From Ypsolopha sequella (taxonomy: Eukaryota; Arthropoda; Insecta; Lepidoptera; Ypsolophidae): a DNA stretch of 64,000 nt. The notes beneath the pieces are model-generated. The model saw only the letters and a program-made list of their open reading frames with translations. It did no database searches and was not told where the DNA came from. Below, in pieces: positions 22,440 to 36,200 of the stretch. Position 1 is the first letter of the stretch, and every line of letters begins with the position of its first letter. The stretch is taken from assembly GCA_934047225.1 (NCBI GenBank), contig OW203997.1:7922417-7986416 (forward strand), given 5' to 3'. Position numbers and translations under genes: made by a program.

Positions 22440-23330
22440 TTTATTAGTTTTGTTTATGGCACTGTGGCATATACAGGATGTTGATTTGGTCAGCAACTTC
22501 CGTCACAGGGTAGGCAGGTTAAATTCACGATACTGATGATGAAAATAAATATTGAAAAAATGTTTGAAAATTTATTTACGTTATTTTCGGGGCGACAAAA
22601 AGCTTTTAGTGTGCGACAGACATGAAATTAACTCAGCACTGGTGGAGCGGCGCGGTGGCGGGATGGGGAGGGGCGCCCGAGTAGGTAAGTACTAGCACTA
22701 CACGCCGTTATCGTTTATCAAGATAATTGTAGGACATTTAAAAAGGTCATAACTCCTTCTTCAAGTGGTATTAACGGGACACCTGACGCTAGAACATCAA
22801 CAACGCCAAGTTTTTAAGGGTTCATTGGAAGAAACTAGGTCTCTCCTCATATTGAAGAAAATATATTTGATTTATTGATCTTTTATCTGGGGATTCTACT
22901 TATTAACAATGTATTAAAATTTACACTTTTCCACCCTCTTTTTTTGGTTTTCAAACGTTCGATTTTTTTTCATAAAATAGGTAATAGAAATATGAAGGGA
23001 TTCTACTTAAATCCAACATTTATTTCCCTTCAAAATATTTCGGTATTAGCTAAAACACACCAATTTGTTGTTTCGCTGCGTGATGTATTACTAGTAGAAA
23101 AGAGGTCAATAAGCCAACATATAATCGCCTCTATCAAAAGCAAATAAGGTCTTTGTCATTGGACTTATTGTGCTGGACGGGTAATAAAAAAAGTTGCTAG
23201 GGTAGGCCATCCTCTTAAATTTTGGTATTCTGTTTTTTGGAATAAACATCATGTAGGTATAGGTACTAATATTCATGTGGCGCAAGTTGTGGACCAAATC
23301 GGCATCCTGTATAATGTACATTTACTAATC
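22440..23330. repeat. Degenerate repeat related to 59740-59975
   Basis: The minus strand of 22990-23220 matches 59740-59975 (AAGAGGATGGC, CATACCC, GCAACTTTTTTTATTACCCG, CACAATAAG). CAGGATG motifs at both 22477 and 23305 (ATACAGGATGTTGATTTGGT and GACCAAATCGGCATCCTGTA) suggest TIRs of an element about 840 bp long. Confidence 0.5.
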
Positions 23331-23583
23331 TACATTACGTCTTAGGAAAAAATCATAGTCACAATCGAGTACAGTACGACAAGGTTCTTTTGGCGCGTGG
23401 ATTGGTCGTTGCCAAATTCAGAACTAGCACCGCTTCCTAATAAACCGTAACCGAACCCTTGTTTCACAGCCTGTTGCCATCCATGTGCCAAAAGAGCTTC
23501 ATCGCACTGTATTTTGTCCGTTTCAATATTCAATACAGTCCAAATTTCTAAAACAGTTCCACCAAAAATTAAGTTCCATTTAA

Positions 23584-24008
23584 GGCGCTCTTATCCCAAA
23601 ATCAGTAATTTCAAAGTCAAATAGAACTTTCAAATATCGTCTAAAACTTCCAAAAAAAAAAATACGCAATATAGTTCGAACTTTTATCTAGGTCTTCCAC
23701 GCATGTGTTACACGATCAGATAAACTTTGCTCGATAGAAATAATTCACGAACACAGCATGTAATAAGACCTTTCAAATCATGCCATTTCCATAATTCCAC
23801 TCTTTTATTAACGAAACATATCTGGTACTATTGCTCTTTAAATTTTCTAGGTCGCCCACGTAAGTGGGTTTTAAAAAACATATCCCTTATTTTTAAACAA
23901 TTTAAAAACCGATAAAAACAACGAAAAAGTACAAAAGTGTGGTTATTTCCTTTACTCCTTACACGTAAAGAAAAAGACAGAGAGTCACTCTTCTGGGATA
24001 AGAGCGCC
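23584..24008. repeat. TTAA-flanked TIR element (425 bp)
   Basis: TIR GGCGCTCTTATCCCA and complement, flanked by TTAA at 23580-23583 and 24009-24012. TTAA duplications are the mark of piggyBac-like elements. The first six bases match the TIR of the 34201-36901 element. Interior is AT-rich, non-coding. Confidence 0.75.
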
Positions 24009-24014
24009 TTAATA

Positions 24015-24240
24015 CAACCTCTGTAGCCGACTGCTAGAGTGCTTGCCTGCTAACCCAGAGGTCGTGGGTTCAATTCGATCTGCGTGCTTCGGAAGGCACA
24101 TCACGTTTCGGACGTAATAATAATCGTCAGAGAAAAGCGGCTGTACCGAGTATGGACTGCGACTTGCATTTCGCAGTTCACACTGACACCCTCTCGGGAT
24201 TCATGTCGTGACGATATTTTATACAAATATTCTTTTTAAT
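24015..24240 (+). repeat. tRNA-derived SINE (fuller copy)
   Basis: A tRNA-like head (GTAGCCGACTGCTAGAG; box B GGGTTCAATTC at 24067) leads into CTGCGTGCTTCGGAAGGCAC, AATAATAATCGTCAGAG and GGGATTCATGTCGTGACGAT. Body-only relatives are at 7500, 41605 and 54395. Confidence 0.65.
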
Positions 24241-24365
24241 TCATAATTATTGTACTTAAATCAATATCTACCCACTAATTTGGAAAACTAATGACCAGAT
24301 CGGTTAAAGTTTATTATGATGACATCAAGTAACAAGTATAGGGTAAATATACATATACCAGCACT

Positions 24366-24522
24366 CGTAGCATAGTGTTTAATGGCGCGCGATGCAACTT
24401 AATTGAATCACAAGTGCGAGGAGCGTGACACGATGTTTTTGCGATTAAACAGTACGTCACGCTCCTTGCACTTGTGATTCAACTAGAGCGTCTTGAGCGA
24501 TTAAACACTATGCTACGGAACT
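24366..24522. repeat. Palindromic MITE (157 bp)
   Basis: Arms with CGTAGCATAGTGTTTAAT and CACAAGTGCGAGGAGCGTGA are inverted around 24440. A half copy is at 16204-16266. The following 24600-24780 (GGCATACCTCGGGCAGTCGG, GACCCTGCCGATCG) is GC-rich, partly self-complementary and unrecognised; 24781-25225 is AT-rich with nothing seen. Confidence 0.7.
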
Positions 24523-25225
24523 TGAAACATACTTGTCTGCTCACACCATGACCTTTAGAATAACAAACAAATAATAAATGTAAAAGGAAATAATCAAGGA
24601 ATTATCTTCGTTTTGGGGAACCGAAGGGCTGGGCTGGGGCATACCTCGGGCAGTCGGTCCCTTTTGGGGACCCTGCCGATCGCGGCGGTGTAAGTTTTTC
24701 TTTTTTAGCTTATAGATTTTTCTTATTTTCGTTGGATTTAATTTTATTATCCGTTATTAAAGATTTTGTTTTTCTAAATAAATATTTTTAATAATAAATG
24801 TATTCACAACTGCAAATGAGCAAATGTTTTCAGTTTTTGTTTACAACAACTATAAAGAATAGGAATCATGTTATCTAATTATTTCACGGCATAATTTTAC
24901 GATGGCGACTTTAAAGTAGGATTGCAGTTTGATATAATGATGATAGATTTTATATGTATATTATAGAAAATGTTAACTTTAAATATTTAATTACTTTACC
25001 CTCTTGTTTGTTCAATATAATCATAAAATAGGTTAAATAAAGACCTAAGTTTGCTAAATTCCATTTAATTGAAATTATACGATGTTTCTTTACAGGAAAA
25101 TATGAAGTTTTTTCCTCTTAGTGCAGTTTTTATTATTAGGGAATAAAGTCTAAACTCGCTAATTTTCTCTAGTTTCAGGACTGCTATCAGTGTTCCGCAT
25201 TAGTCCTTGCGGTCAGTTTGTACCT

Positions 25226-25616
25226 ACACAAATACAGTAGCGGATCCAGATACATGATTTGGGGGGGGGAGGGCTAAGGGTAGGTTTCATTAGTAAATAC
25301 CATATCCTTTACTCCTTATTAAAATACGTGATAAGTAAATTAAAGACTGTTGTAGTACAACATAAGTAGGACATTTTGTGTCGAGTCTGTGTAAGACGTT
25401 TCAACTTACTTGACAGGACTTAACTTAAATTAAGCGCGCTGTCTTTTTCTTTCTGTATCGAAAAGGCAAAGACAGGTTAGTCCTGTCAAATAAATTAAGT
25501 TGTGTCACACCGAATTGACAGCATTGTCATAACATTCAAGTAAGTAGTATAAAAGAAACGTGTGAGTCCTATTTACGTATATTTTGGGGGCTACAGCCCC
25601 CCCCCCCGGATGCGCT
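25226..25616. repeat. CAGTAGCGGATCC-ended element carrying a nested family-B MITE
   Basis: Ends CAGTAGCGGATCCAG and CCGGATGCGCTACTG, adjoining G- and C-homopolymers; hAT-like in appearance. Family-B MITE (GTGTCGAGTCTGTGT ... CACACCGAATTGACA) sits inside at about 25378-25530. Confidence 0.65.
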
Positions 25617-25673
25617 ACTGCTTAAATACATACAAATTAACAGAACAGTAGGCGTAACATTAGTACGAGTTTA

Positions 25674-25796
25674 GGCCTCGATACCTATTGCGTAAAATAT
25701 TTGTATGAGAAATTGTACAGCGCCCCTAGCGGTTTACCTGAGGAACCAGAGATTTAAATCGAAATACTTTACGCAGTCGCTAACGAGTATCAAGGC
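25674..25796. repeat. Imperfect TIR element
   Basis: GGCCTCGATACC and TATCAAGGCC ends, with TTGCGTAAAATATTTGT matched by AAATACTTTACGCAGTC. From 25800 to 26450 no further element was recognised. Confidence 0.45.
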
Positions 25797-26451
25797 CAAG
25801 GTCATGGTAGGCGCACACAATACAAAGACTTGACTATGATTTCTTATTCACAATTTGCTAAACTAAAACCACAGCCACAGATGTAGTCCTTATTCTAATG
25901 CACATTCGTACGTAAAATCTAAAATATAAGTAACCAAGCAAAATAACTATAAATAAGGGGCATTTGGAACTTTTCGAATCTTAAAACTAAGGACGTGCAA
26001 TACGTGCATGTATAACATTAAAATTGTAGCGAAGCTACTGTAAGTAAGTACCTGCTTACTTTAACTAGGTATCTTGCAATAAGGCACACACAGTATAAAG
26101 TTGTTATAATAATAAAGTAAGTAAGTATATATCAAAATCATTTCACACGCTGATAATAAAATGGTATCTTAAGCCTAAAAATAGTCTTAAAATTATGCAC
26201 CATCATTAAAAAATAAGGCACAATTACACATATCATAAATTCGTAGTGGTAGGTACATTTTATGAATTTTGGTTTCAGATCGTATAAAATATTCGGTTAC
26301 TTCGACAAAACTGCGCGATACAACTAACTTTTCAAGTCTTTGTACTTATATTCCTAACCTATTTTAAATGCATTTTATTGACTTCACTGAGACATCGCTG
26401 GAGCAATATTTTTGGGCAGTTTTGTCAAAGTTACTTGCATACGGGCTTAAG

Positions 26452-26733
26452 TTAGACTTTGGTTAGATGCAACGCCGTTGCAGCTTGCAATAAATTGCCG
26501 TGCCGCATCCAAAGTCTATTTTTTACAGGAATGTTTCTACTAATTTCATATTCGAGGTCAAATTCAGTCAAACTACCAATGCGGCGTTCTGTTTGTACAA
26601 AAAATCCAGTTCTTACTAATGTGGATATAACTAAAATAAAACAACAACCTATATTCGTGCCGCAATTCCACCAAACATTCACTGCACTCCATGCTGCTGC
26701 ATACAGTAATAAATCAGTTGATTGTAACGTCAT
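26452..26733 (-). CDS. Uncharacterised 93-aa ORF with one hydrophobic segment
   Basis: ATG-initiated at 26733. The protein has a hydrophobic stretch at about residues 29-46 (IGCCFILVISTLVRTGFFV) and a polar C-terminal half. A minus-strand AATAAA lies about 75 bp beyond the stop (26373-26378). The opposite strand has a frame of similar length but without an ATG start. No family was recognised. It lies about 560 bp downstream of the transporter's stop codon on the same strand. Confidence 0.3.
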   Translation of the reverse strand: MTLQSTDLLLYAAAWSAVNVWWNCGTNIGCCFILVISTLVRTGFFVQTERRIGSLTEFDLEYEISRNIPVKNRLWMRHGNLLQAATALHLTKV

Positions 26734-26910
26734 TTCAAGGCTGATCTCTATGATTTTTTCATCGTGTATTTAGATTAGGAAAATCCAAGGTCATTTTTAG
26801 GACCACATAACCAAACAATACGCAAAATTAATTTATATTTTCAGTCTTAAATGGAAATCATAAAAAGGCTCTTAATTTTATGTAAGTACTGGTAAAAAAA
26901 TATGTCACAG

Positions 26911-27071
26911 GGGCTCTACCGCGTAATTCTCATTTGTATCAACTTCAAGCAAATGCATGCGAAATTCAACGCGTGCAAAAGAGATGGCATGTTAGGCGGG
27001 TGTCGTCGCATGCACGGCAAATTTCAATCTCAAGTTGATGTTGATGAAAATGAGAATTACGCGGTAGACCC
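26911..27071. repeat. MITE family A, copy 2
   Basis: Same TIR (GGTCTACCGCGTAATTCT form) and interior as 2141-2303, in opposite orientation. Confidence 0.8.
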
Positions 27072-27292
27072 ACAGGTTCGAACCTATACCCAGTCCAAAG
27101 ATAAATGCGAAATTTCATAGATATCAGCCTTTTCAAGACGTCATTATAAATAAGCATTTTTCTGTAGCGGCAGTTTAGCTCGTTTTGCTTTTGGTGAGTT
27201 GTCTCAATCTGCTCTATCTACCTGGGTCAGTACCTTCCAGGATTTTCTCTGGAGGTTTCTACGATATCTTCGGAGAGCCTCTGTGGTTGGTT

Positions 27293-30200
27293 TCAGACTT
27301 CAGGAGAGGAAGACAATTTGTTGCGAGCCTTCTCCCATCGACTGATGTAGTCTACTGGATAGCACATCAGCGCAGACAGCAGAAGGAAAGCTCCTGATAC
27401 GTAGAACGATATGTCGTAGCTTTTCGTCACATCCATCAAATAACCTGTAACAAAGAACGAATACAGAGGGCTCAGTCAAATGCTTCAAGAGTTTAGACAC
27501 GCGTTTAGGAAACAGTAGAAAACCCTACTGACATCCTCTAGAATCTAGATCATACATGAAGGTTACCAGATGTAAAACTGAAAATTCCTGACATTTTATT
27601 GCGAGTGCGCGGTGCGTGCGACGTACTTACGTAGTCATATATACCTACAATTTGTTTAGTGCGCCAGCCGTCTTTATTGTTTAGTGCAATTAAACTGGTA
27701 ACCCTCATGAGTCAGACCTCAAAGCAAAGTAATTAAATCACAAAGATGGTTCATCGAGAAATGGACCTTTATATTCTAGAGGAGGCGTTTACATGTTATT
27801 ATTTAGATAATTGGCATTAAGATTTGTCTCACGCCTGATGTTGATGACTATGCAGGTCAACTAAACTAAAACTTTGGCGAAGTGCCCACTATTACTACTA
27901 GAGATAACGTAGCCAATATTTGCGCAAGAATGCATTGCCCTCGCATGTTATTTATATTCACGAATATATCATAAATACCTGCAATAGGGGCGCCCAAAAG
28001 AGCACCAGCACCTTGGAACAACAGGAATAGACCGAAGCAGTTTGTCAGTTGTTCCAATCCGATGTACTCCACCACCAAAATTGATCGAAGAGACGCGAAG
28101 CATGCTACAAAAGACAACGTGAGAATTTAATTACGTTTATACTGCGAGACTATAACTGACAAGATTATGCGTGATACACCTAAAGACATAAACCGATGTA
28201 CTTTTACTCACCAATAGCTAGACCAAAAACACCACAGTATGCGAATTGGAAGGCATCATGGTAGCACATTCCACTGAGCATAGTAGCTATTCCTCCGGCA
28301 GTTAGAGCGATGTTATTGAGCCAAAGCGGAGACATCTTTGGCATCGAAGACACGAGACCACATCCCACACGACCGACGATATTGGCAATGCCTATAGATG
28401 AAACCAGCATCATACTGCTTCCAGAGCTCATATTATTCGATTCTGCCCTTTGCTTGACATACATGAACGGCACGAAGAAGCCCAACATCGTGAAGAATCC
28501 ACTAAGAGCGAGGACGATGAAAGTTGGTGACCGGAATAAGCTGATATCCAACATGGTAGCGAGGGTACGTTTGACGGCTTCAGGGCAGAGGCGGCAAGAT
28601 TTTTCCGTTTCTTCTTGCGTGTCTTCTTTAGTCGGTACGTGTGTAACCGCCAAGTGGTATCCTAGAGAAGTCCTGGATGTGTATTGAGGTAGTCTGTTCA
28701 GACTGGCGCCAAAGAAAATATCGTCACGGTACAGAGGTCTGGCAACTAAGTCTAAATGGGATCGTCTCGGTCTCGCTTCCCTTGGGCTGACTGTGACAGG
28801 ATTGTTGATTAGGGGTTCAGTGTTATCGATGCTGCCGTTGGAGTCCTCTTCTTCGTTCTTCTCGACAACTGGAGTGGTAATGAAAAGAGTTTTGTTGCCA
28901 AGGTGGTTCTTGACGGTATTGGCATTCGCTGAAGATCGCCTGCTGAGATGTGAGTTGCTTCCACGGAAGACTTCCGCAGCGGTAGGGTATTTAGTGTTGT
29001 TGGCTACTCCCATCCAGGTGTGCGGGCTCACGCGGTTTGTGAAGTGCATCTCAGGCACCCCAATTCCGGAGTCAAGTTTGCTGTTCAGTTTGAGCATGGA
29101 GTTGAGTTTTTCAACGGCCTCCTCATGACGACGAGCTGTGTCTTCTTCTGGCTGGTCGGCGAGAGTTACTCGAGTAGGCTTGATTGGTCGGAACATGGCC
29201 CCGCAGGCAATGCAGATCAGCACGAACGCTGCGAAAGAAAGCAGAATGTTAGCTAATAAGTCGTATGTTTAAATGGAATCTAGGGATTTAGATATTGCAC
29301 TGACCTGCATGGATAAGGATGGTCTGTCTCCAGCCTAAGCTCTCTACCAGTTTGACAGTGAGAGGTGCGAAAGCGAAGGTTCCAACGCCAGAGCCACATA
29401 GAGCTAGTCCAGTGGCCAGCGCGCGCCATCTTTCGAAGTAGAACCCAACCGTGAGCACTGCTGGCATGTAGATCATACAGAAACCCAAACCTGTGGATAA
29501 ATAATAATGATTTTTCCATTTTCGTTAAATATAAAAACAATAATTAACGCAATGTCTGTAAAGCATGTTGTACACTGCTGTACAGATTCCGTTAAAGTAC
29601 GTGATTACCTTAAAAATACGCTTTATTAGAAAGAATGAACTACGGAAATATTTGCTAAGTGTGAAGTCACCAAAATTATCCTCATTTTCTTTTTTCAAAA
29701 TTAATTTCAAAATTATCCTGATTTTAGCATGTATATGTAGAACGTCAGTTGTACATATACATGCTAAAATCAGCAATCGGCTCAGCTGTTGGGTTATCAA
29801 TTTATCAAGGCGGCATGTAAGTATGTAAAATTATGTTTTCTACTACCTTTATGAAAAAGTTCCATTTAATACTCGAAATTAGTTTTGAAAATCGAACTTT
29901 CCGGGCCCCGTTGCGGAATGACTATCAGATATCGTCATAGCCCTCTATAATTTGTGGATATCGTATTGAAATTTAATTTATTGCAAAATTAAGTTCTTTT
30001 TGACGTTTGTCTTCATTTCATGCTAAATTGGGTTCTTTTTGACGTCCTTAGTTTGTCTTTACAATCGAAATAACCTGCGTTCCGATTCACGACATAATCG
30101 ATTATATCGCATCTGACACTATTTTTTCGCAAATAAAAGCCGCCGCCCGAAGACTGAAAAAAAAAAAAGTAAAAACCGCGCGTTGCTTTGCAAATTAAAG

Positions 30201-33200
30201 TACATTAAAGTACATACAAAATACATTAAAGTTGAAAGGAAAAATTAAATATTTAAATACATAAATCAGGTAGTAGAAAAAGTAACGGCCTAAGTAAGCC
30301 TTCGGCTCACGTCGAAACTAGCTTCATTCCTCGGGTAAGAAAATCTGCCATTTTATACTCGTCACGAAATATACTAATTTTATCTTAGTTTATCTATTAT
30401 ACTTAGGAATAAAGTTATTTTAGTGAAAATAAGCTCGTCACCTACATGAAGGTTTTTATGAAAATCAAATAGTAAAATGATTTTTTCGATATCCCAAAAC
30501 TTTGCACTTTTTGTTTAATCGATTCTATCACCAAGGGTTTGCTGGTAGAAATCTCTTTCAGAGATAAGCTCACCTTTTGCTTTAACTGTCAGATTACTGA
30601 TACTTGTAATACGTTTTATGCTTGTGTGCAATAAAGGATTTTGAATTGTATTGAATTGCCAATAGGCAATCGAAGTGAGCTTAACGGCATGTATCGTGAC
30701 GTCATCCGCCACGATTTTGTACTAAAAGTGATAAATGTCGCTATCGCTAACTTCTGTAATAAAAGGAATTTTTCAAATATTCAAAACGTTTTGAGCTTTG
30801 CAATAATTCATTAATCAGTAACCATAAAAAATATACTGACATTTCACTTCAGGAGCTTAATTAATTTTTTCGATGCTAACCTCCAATGATGCCATAGCTG
30901 AGGTACAGATACTCGACACTGGTCGCAAAATAAGAGACAGCAAAAGCGCCACTACCAATCAAGCTGCCAATAATAGTCACCACACGGAAGCCATACCTGA
31001 AACAGTTTAATCGCTATTATTATTTATCAATCAAATAGGTCGTTAGCTGAAGAGGTGAAAACAGTTGATTACGCTGGACTTTCCATACGAGAAAAATCAA
31101 ATGAGTGAGCTAAGTCGTCAAGTAATTCACTGCAATTATGTCGTACGTTTTCTTGGCGAAACCCTTGAACAGCCAACTGGTCTGTGCAAAGTAATATGTA
31201 GTAACATCCACTATAAATGGAAGTGAACTTACTTATTAGCTAGTGCTGAGACGAACGGTCCAGCGAGCAGATAGAAGCCAGCTAGTAACGAGTTCACAGG
31301 CGCCACTTGCCCTTCAGTCGCCTAGAACAAACGAATATATAAATGTGTAACAATAAAAAGGAATCTCTTTTTATTGGACTGTGACGTCCGAAAAATCTTT
31401 TAACAATCAATAATATAATTTGTCTTGTCGACTCAATCGTCTGGGATCCATCAATGGTCTTGTTAGTTGACAATGACATGTCTCGTATCTAATTTGGCGA
31501 TTTCCTGCCAAATCTCGTACTTCAGGCAAGGCCACAATCGGTTCCTTCCTCATACAGTCGCCAGTTCCCATACGTGGGCAATAGTGTCATTAGCCGAATA
31601 TTTCCGCTTTTTCTTGGACTGTCCCACTGGCCTTGTTGAGAGACCGTGCGGCGGCGCAACCTGTTCGATTGCACTTAATTAAAAGTGATCTTTCTGGTTC
31701 GGATTAACTAGATATGCTTGTCATCTTCTTTTTTGTCATAACCAACGGTGCCAGAGCGTAGGAATCAATTATGCAAATAAAGATACATACTTAAACGGAA
31801 AGCTACAGTGACAGTTTATTTACTTTTCACTTCCTAGTTCTCCAGATTTTCCAGCTGGGTAATAATCGGGAATAGTCTATTGTTTACAATCTAGGTAATT
31901 TGCACGCGGGCAATGTATTGCGTGGCCTTCTTTCTCCAGGATATACATATGTGTACTTGTAGAGCTAGGTCTTAGGTTTAGAACCGCGCGTGTGGTCTTA
32001 TTTACTTATCGACTTCGTACTTGGATGCAAGTGCAAGACGGGCGTGTCTTATTGACCTAACGGGACCTAATCGTCTTGTACTAAAGGAAATATACTGTGA
32101 AATATACTAAAGTAAAGTAAAGTAAAGTAAAATTTTATTTGCTTAAACATGCGTTTTAAATACATATAGGTGTTATTACATCTTTTTATTATTGGATACA
32201 GCACATTTTACCATAATATATAGTATGCAAATATTGCTTCTTAAGAACTAACATGCTATAACAGAAGAAAATTTATTTATCATGTATTATCATTATTATA
32301 TATCCTATTTATTATTATTATTATAAAATTCATTCACAACCACATGTGTGTGTATTCACTATGTGTGTGTATTCACATACATACTTGCATAAGGGTAATT
32401 CATATTCAGTTTGTTCCGATAAATATTCAGTGGATTTGCAATGAACTTAATTGACTTTGTAATAGACTGAATAGCTATAGCGTTTACATTGTGGCCATGG
32501 CACAAGCAAACTGCAATTCAGTATAGCGAGTGTCAAGTACAAAATACTGCTGTCTACAAAAAGTAAATTTTACAGGAGAGGAAAAACGATTAGTGTTTTT
32601 ATTTGGATAAAATCAAATGAGCTATAATAGTAAAATTATTCAAAAATATATAACAATTTTAATGGTAATAAATAAGCATTTTTGACGCCAACTTATGAAT
32701 CGATTCCTGCTAAATCGGTTCCCACTAAAGCCTCAAAATCTATGAAATGGAAGATAGCAGTATTTGGTACTTAACCATCGATAGCCTTGTAGGTTTTATT
32801 TTTACGTGTTATTTTATTGTGGATTTTGATAAGTGATGGAGAAACCAAAATATGTATTTACTTGTTATAATTATGTGGTTAGAAATAAGGTGTTGGCTTT
32901 TGTACATAAAAATTTCATCCTCCTTCCTAGGTAAACACAAAGTGGTCCTAATGACGTCACCCAGACGCGATGCATTGCGCGCCGCATTCTCGACCCCACA
33001 TTTTCAATGCAAATTCTGTTGATCAAGTTGTAAATCTCCGAGTTACCTTCGTATATACGCTTACTGCGTTCTATTCATTCATGGTATCATGTATGTTTGA
33101 TATTGTAGTGTAGTCGAGGAAAACTACCGAATAATTTGTAGTTTACAATGTTAGTAACTCTATCGGCGGCGCGGCCCTTGGCGGGAACAAGGAAACTCTT

Positions 33201-36200
33201 TATAAGTAGGTGTAGTAAGTTCCTCATATTTTATGCATCATTTGTTAAATTATTTACTGAATATCAATACTTATTTATGTACAATAGGTAGAGCTGATGC
33301 CGGGCTCGACTGTGGAGGTACCACCATCTTACTTGGAGGCCCCCTCGAAGTAATTCGGGGGAGAGTAAGAGGACAGCTCACAGGCAAAAAAACAGGAGGC
33401 CCACCATGCCTGGGACCGATGGATGGCGGTATATCCACCCCTATTAATAGCCGGGCCTTATATTGAACAGACTGGTGACGGGCAGCGGCGTCACTGGTGC
33501 GAGGGTTCCGGCACCGCGCTCACCAACCCGCCTGCCCAGCGTGTGTGAGTATGGGCAATTCTTTTAGGATGACCGCCGGGCGTGGCAAAAACCTGGAAAG
33601 GCTTATGTCCAGCAGTGGACGAACTAGGCTGATGGATGTAGGTACAATCAACTCCCTTAAGGCTGCGCCGAGCGTAGAACGATTAGACACCTCGCTTGTT
33701 CTCTCGTGGTCTTTTTTTATCGTGGTCGGTTTTATTGAATTTAACAGAAAAAATCTTATTTAATTTACCAGACAAAATTTTAAAAATGTGAAACAGCCCA
33801 GTTGTATTTTATAACGTTTATGATTGTCTTGAATTGTGTTTGAGACAAAATTCGACAGTTAAGTTATTGAAATTACTAAAACCCCAATACCTTTTTTCGA
33901 AATTGCTCCTACTTTAGATAGATTTGTTTTCTTACAACATAAGTTATTTTAAATATTTGCTGCGGCGGAAGTGTAGTTACATTCTCTGTGATAATAAATA
34001 TATATTTTATTTATTTATCATTGAAATATTATTCAATAAATCAATTTAACAGTGACTGTCGTTTTAGATTATTTTGCTCGGCGCCCTCTTAATAGGTACT
34101 AAGACCATAATATCATGTCGTTGGTTAATTAATGTATTGTTATGGTATTATTGTTTTGTTTTTAGATATAGAAGGTAACTGGTTGCATATCCGTGTTTAA
34201 GGCGCTACGGAAAAAAATCGACACTTATAGAACTTCTATATCTACTTCGGTAAATAATGTAAAATTTTGATAAAATAGTATATTATTTTTGGAATCTTTT
34301 TCTAGGGATCTGTTAGAACAGAAACGCGATTAGAGAATTTCGGCTCGATATAAATATTTATTGAAATGAGGTCTTTATCGACACCAATTCTCCTGGTTTG
34401 ACAATTTAGAATGACATAATGGACTGCAATTATATTTTATTAGATGGGTTTTAACAGTATCTAAGACCTGGTTAATCAAAATTTTGATAGTATTTTAGTA
34501 CATTTTGTATTAATAAAAAACCGACTTTTTGCTACTTTTCCACGAATCCGTCCCTCTCGCACTGAGGGTTTTTTCGCATATGGAGTAACAGGGACGCTAA
34601 AACTTTTACATATCGCCTCTCTATGAAGGCGTGTGTCTTGATAAATTGGCAATCTACTGAAGCAGGGCCAAGTGTAGAAAGGTATCCTGTTTTCGTAGAT
34701 ACAATTGATGCTTGTGGAAAAGGAGAAAAGATAGATAGAGATTTGGACTTTTGCCTAGCGGCAACAGGCGCTTAGGCATGTCACGACAAAAAAAACAATT
34801 TGTATTTTTATTAAGATAGCCGCAATGCTCCCGCCAAATCTTTTTTATTGCAAAATGCAAAAGGTTATCAAGAATTTATCGCACATTCGAAGCTTGTGGG
34901 TAAACACGTGACAAGTGATGTAATCATCTTGGAAACCGGCAACAGGTCTTCCAAAGTCGTCTTGAGGTCACGATCGGGCAATGCCCTCTACCCTCCGAGA
35001 GACCAGGCTCGTTGCAGGCTATATGCAGTTGTTGCAGTCGGTGCAAGAGTTATGGCCAGAGCTCGGTACGATCGAGGAAGGAAACTCATTAGCTTGAGGT
35101 CGCGGTTCTCGGTATGCGCCATTGATTTTATTGAAGTTGTTATCCGGAACATGACTTAGATTTATAAATAATGTAAGGGCGTTTCCCCACGAGCCACAAC
35201 ACGACACGATTTAAGAAACACGCGACGCACGACACACGACTTGTCGTTTGGACTTTTTCTCACGAGCGGCGATTTCAGCAGCAACACAGCAGTCGCGTTG
35301 GTAGTTCATCACACCTAGGGTTACCAGAACCGGTAACGTGAATTCCTGACAAAATACCTGATAATTCAATCATTTTCCTGACATTTTTCGTACAGATTTC
35401 ATGTGACTGAGCAGGCAGCGTGATTTGCAACAATTTTCGTTACAAATATATTAAAACTCAATAAATATAATAATTTAAAAAATTGCTGACTAATCCCATT
35501 TTTTCCTGATTTCCTGAGAGAGGGCCAACATTCCTGGCATTTCAGGAAAATTCCTGTCATCTGGTAACCCTAATCACACCACGCTCGCACTCTGACATGC
35601 TTCATTTTTCATAGTAAAAATGTCATATTTAAATTTTTAAATTTTTCTTCAAATAGCACACTACTTTTCTATCAAAACAAACAACCAAACTGAACTGTCG
35701 TGTGGTGCGGTCCGTCGTCGCGCCGTGGACAAGTTCCTACAGGTTCTGGACAGCAGCTATATCGTCACCGCAAAAAAGACGTAACAACATCGGAATTTGT
35801 CGTTTGTAAAACGTGTGTCGTGCTGTGCGGTGTCGTTGCGTGGGTAAACGGTTCATAGAAATGTATGGCGGCCGGAGTCGTCACCGTATTTTGTCGTGTC
35901 GTGTCGTCGCTCGTGAGGAAACGCCCTAACCTGAATTCATATTGTCAAATACTATTACTACCTATATATTGCCAGGAGACGCAATGTATAAAATTAAAAA
36001 TATAAGCGTCTTCGCTGAGCAAAATAAAAATATAATTATTTGTACGTGACGAAATTTCGATAAGGCAAGGTTTCTTCTACTATACCGGTTTTTCTCAACA
36101 ATAAAATGACATGCGTTCTTTGTACCTTCTAAAGCACTAGAACTATGGGGCCGTGGGGGTACCTATAGCACCGCCCTAGCATTTTATTTCATACCCCGGT

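Noticed and set aside
28310..29256. Plus-strand frames of 78-125 codons
   Set aside because: They mirror exon 6 of the transporter on minus, which has clear SLC16 homology and clean splice sites.
32106..32131. AAAGT tandem repeat as a regulatory element
   Set aside because: A short simple repeat in AT-rich intron; nothing beyond a microsatellite.
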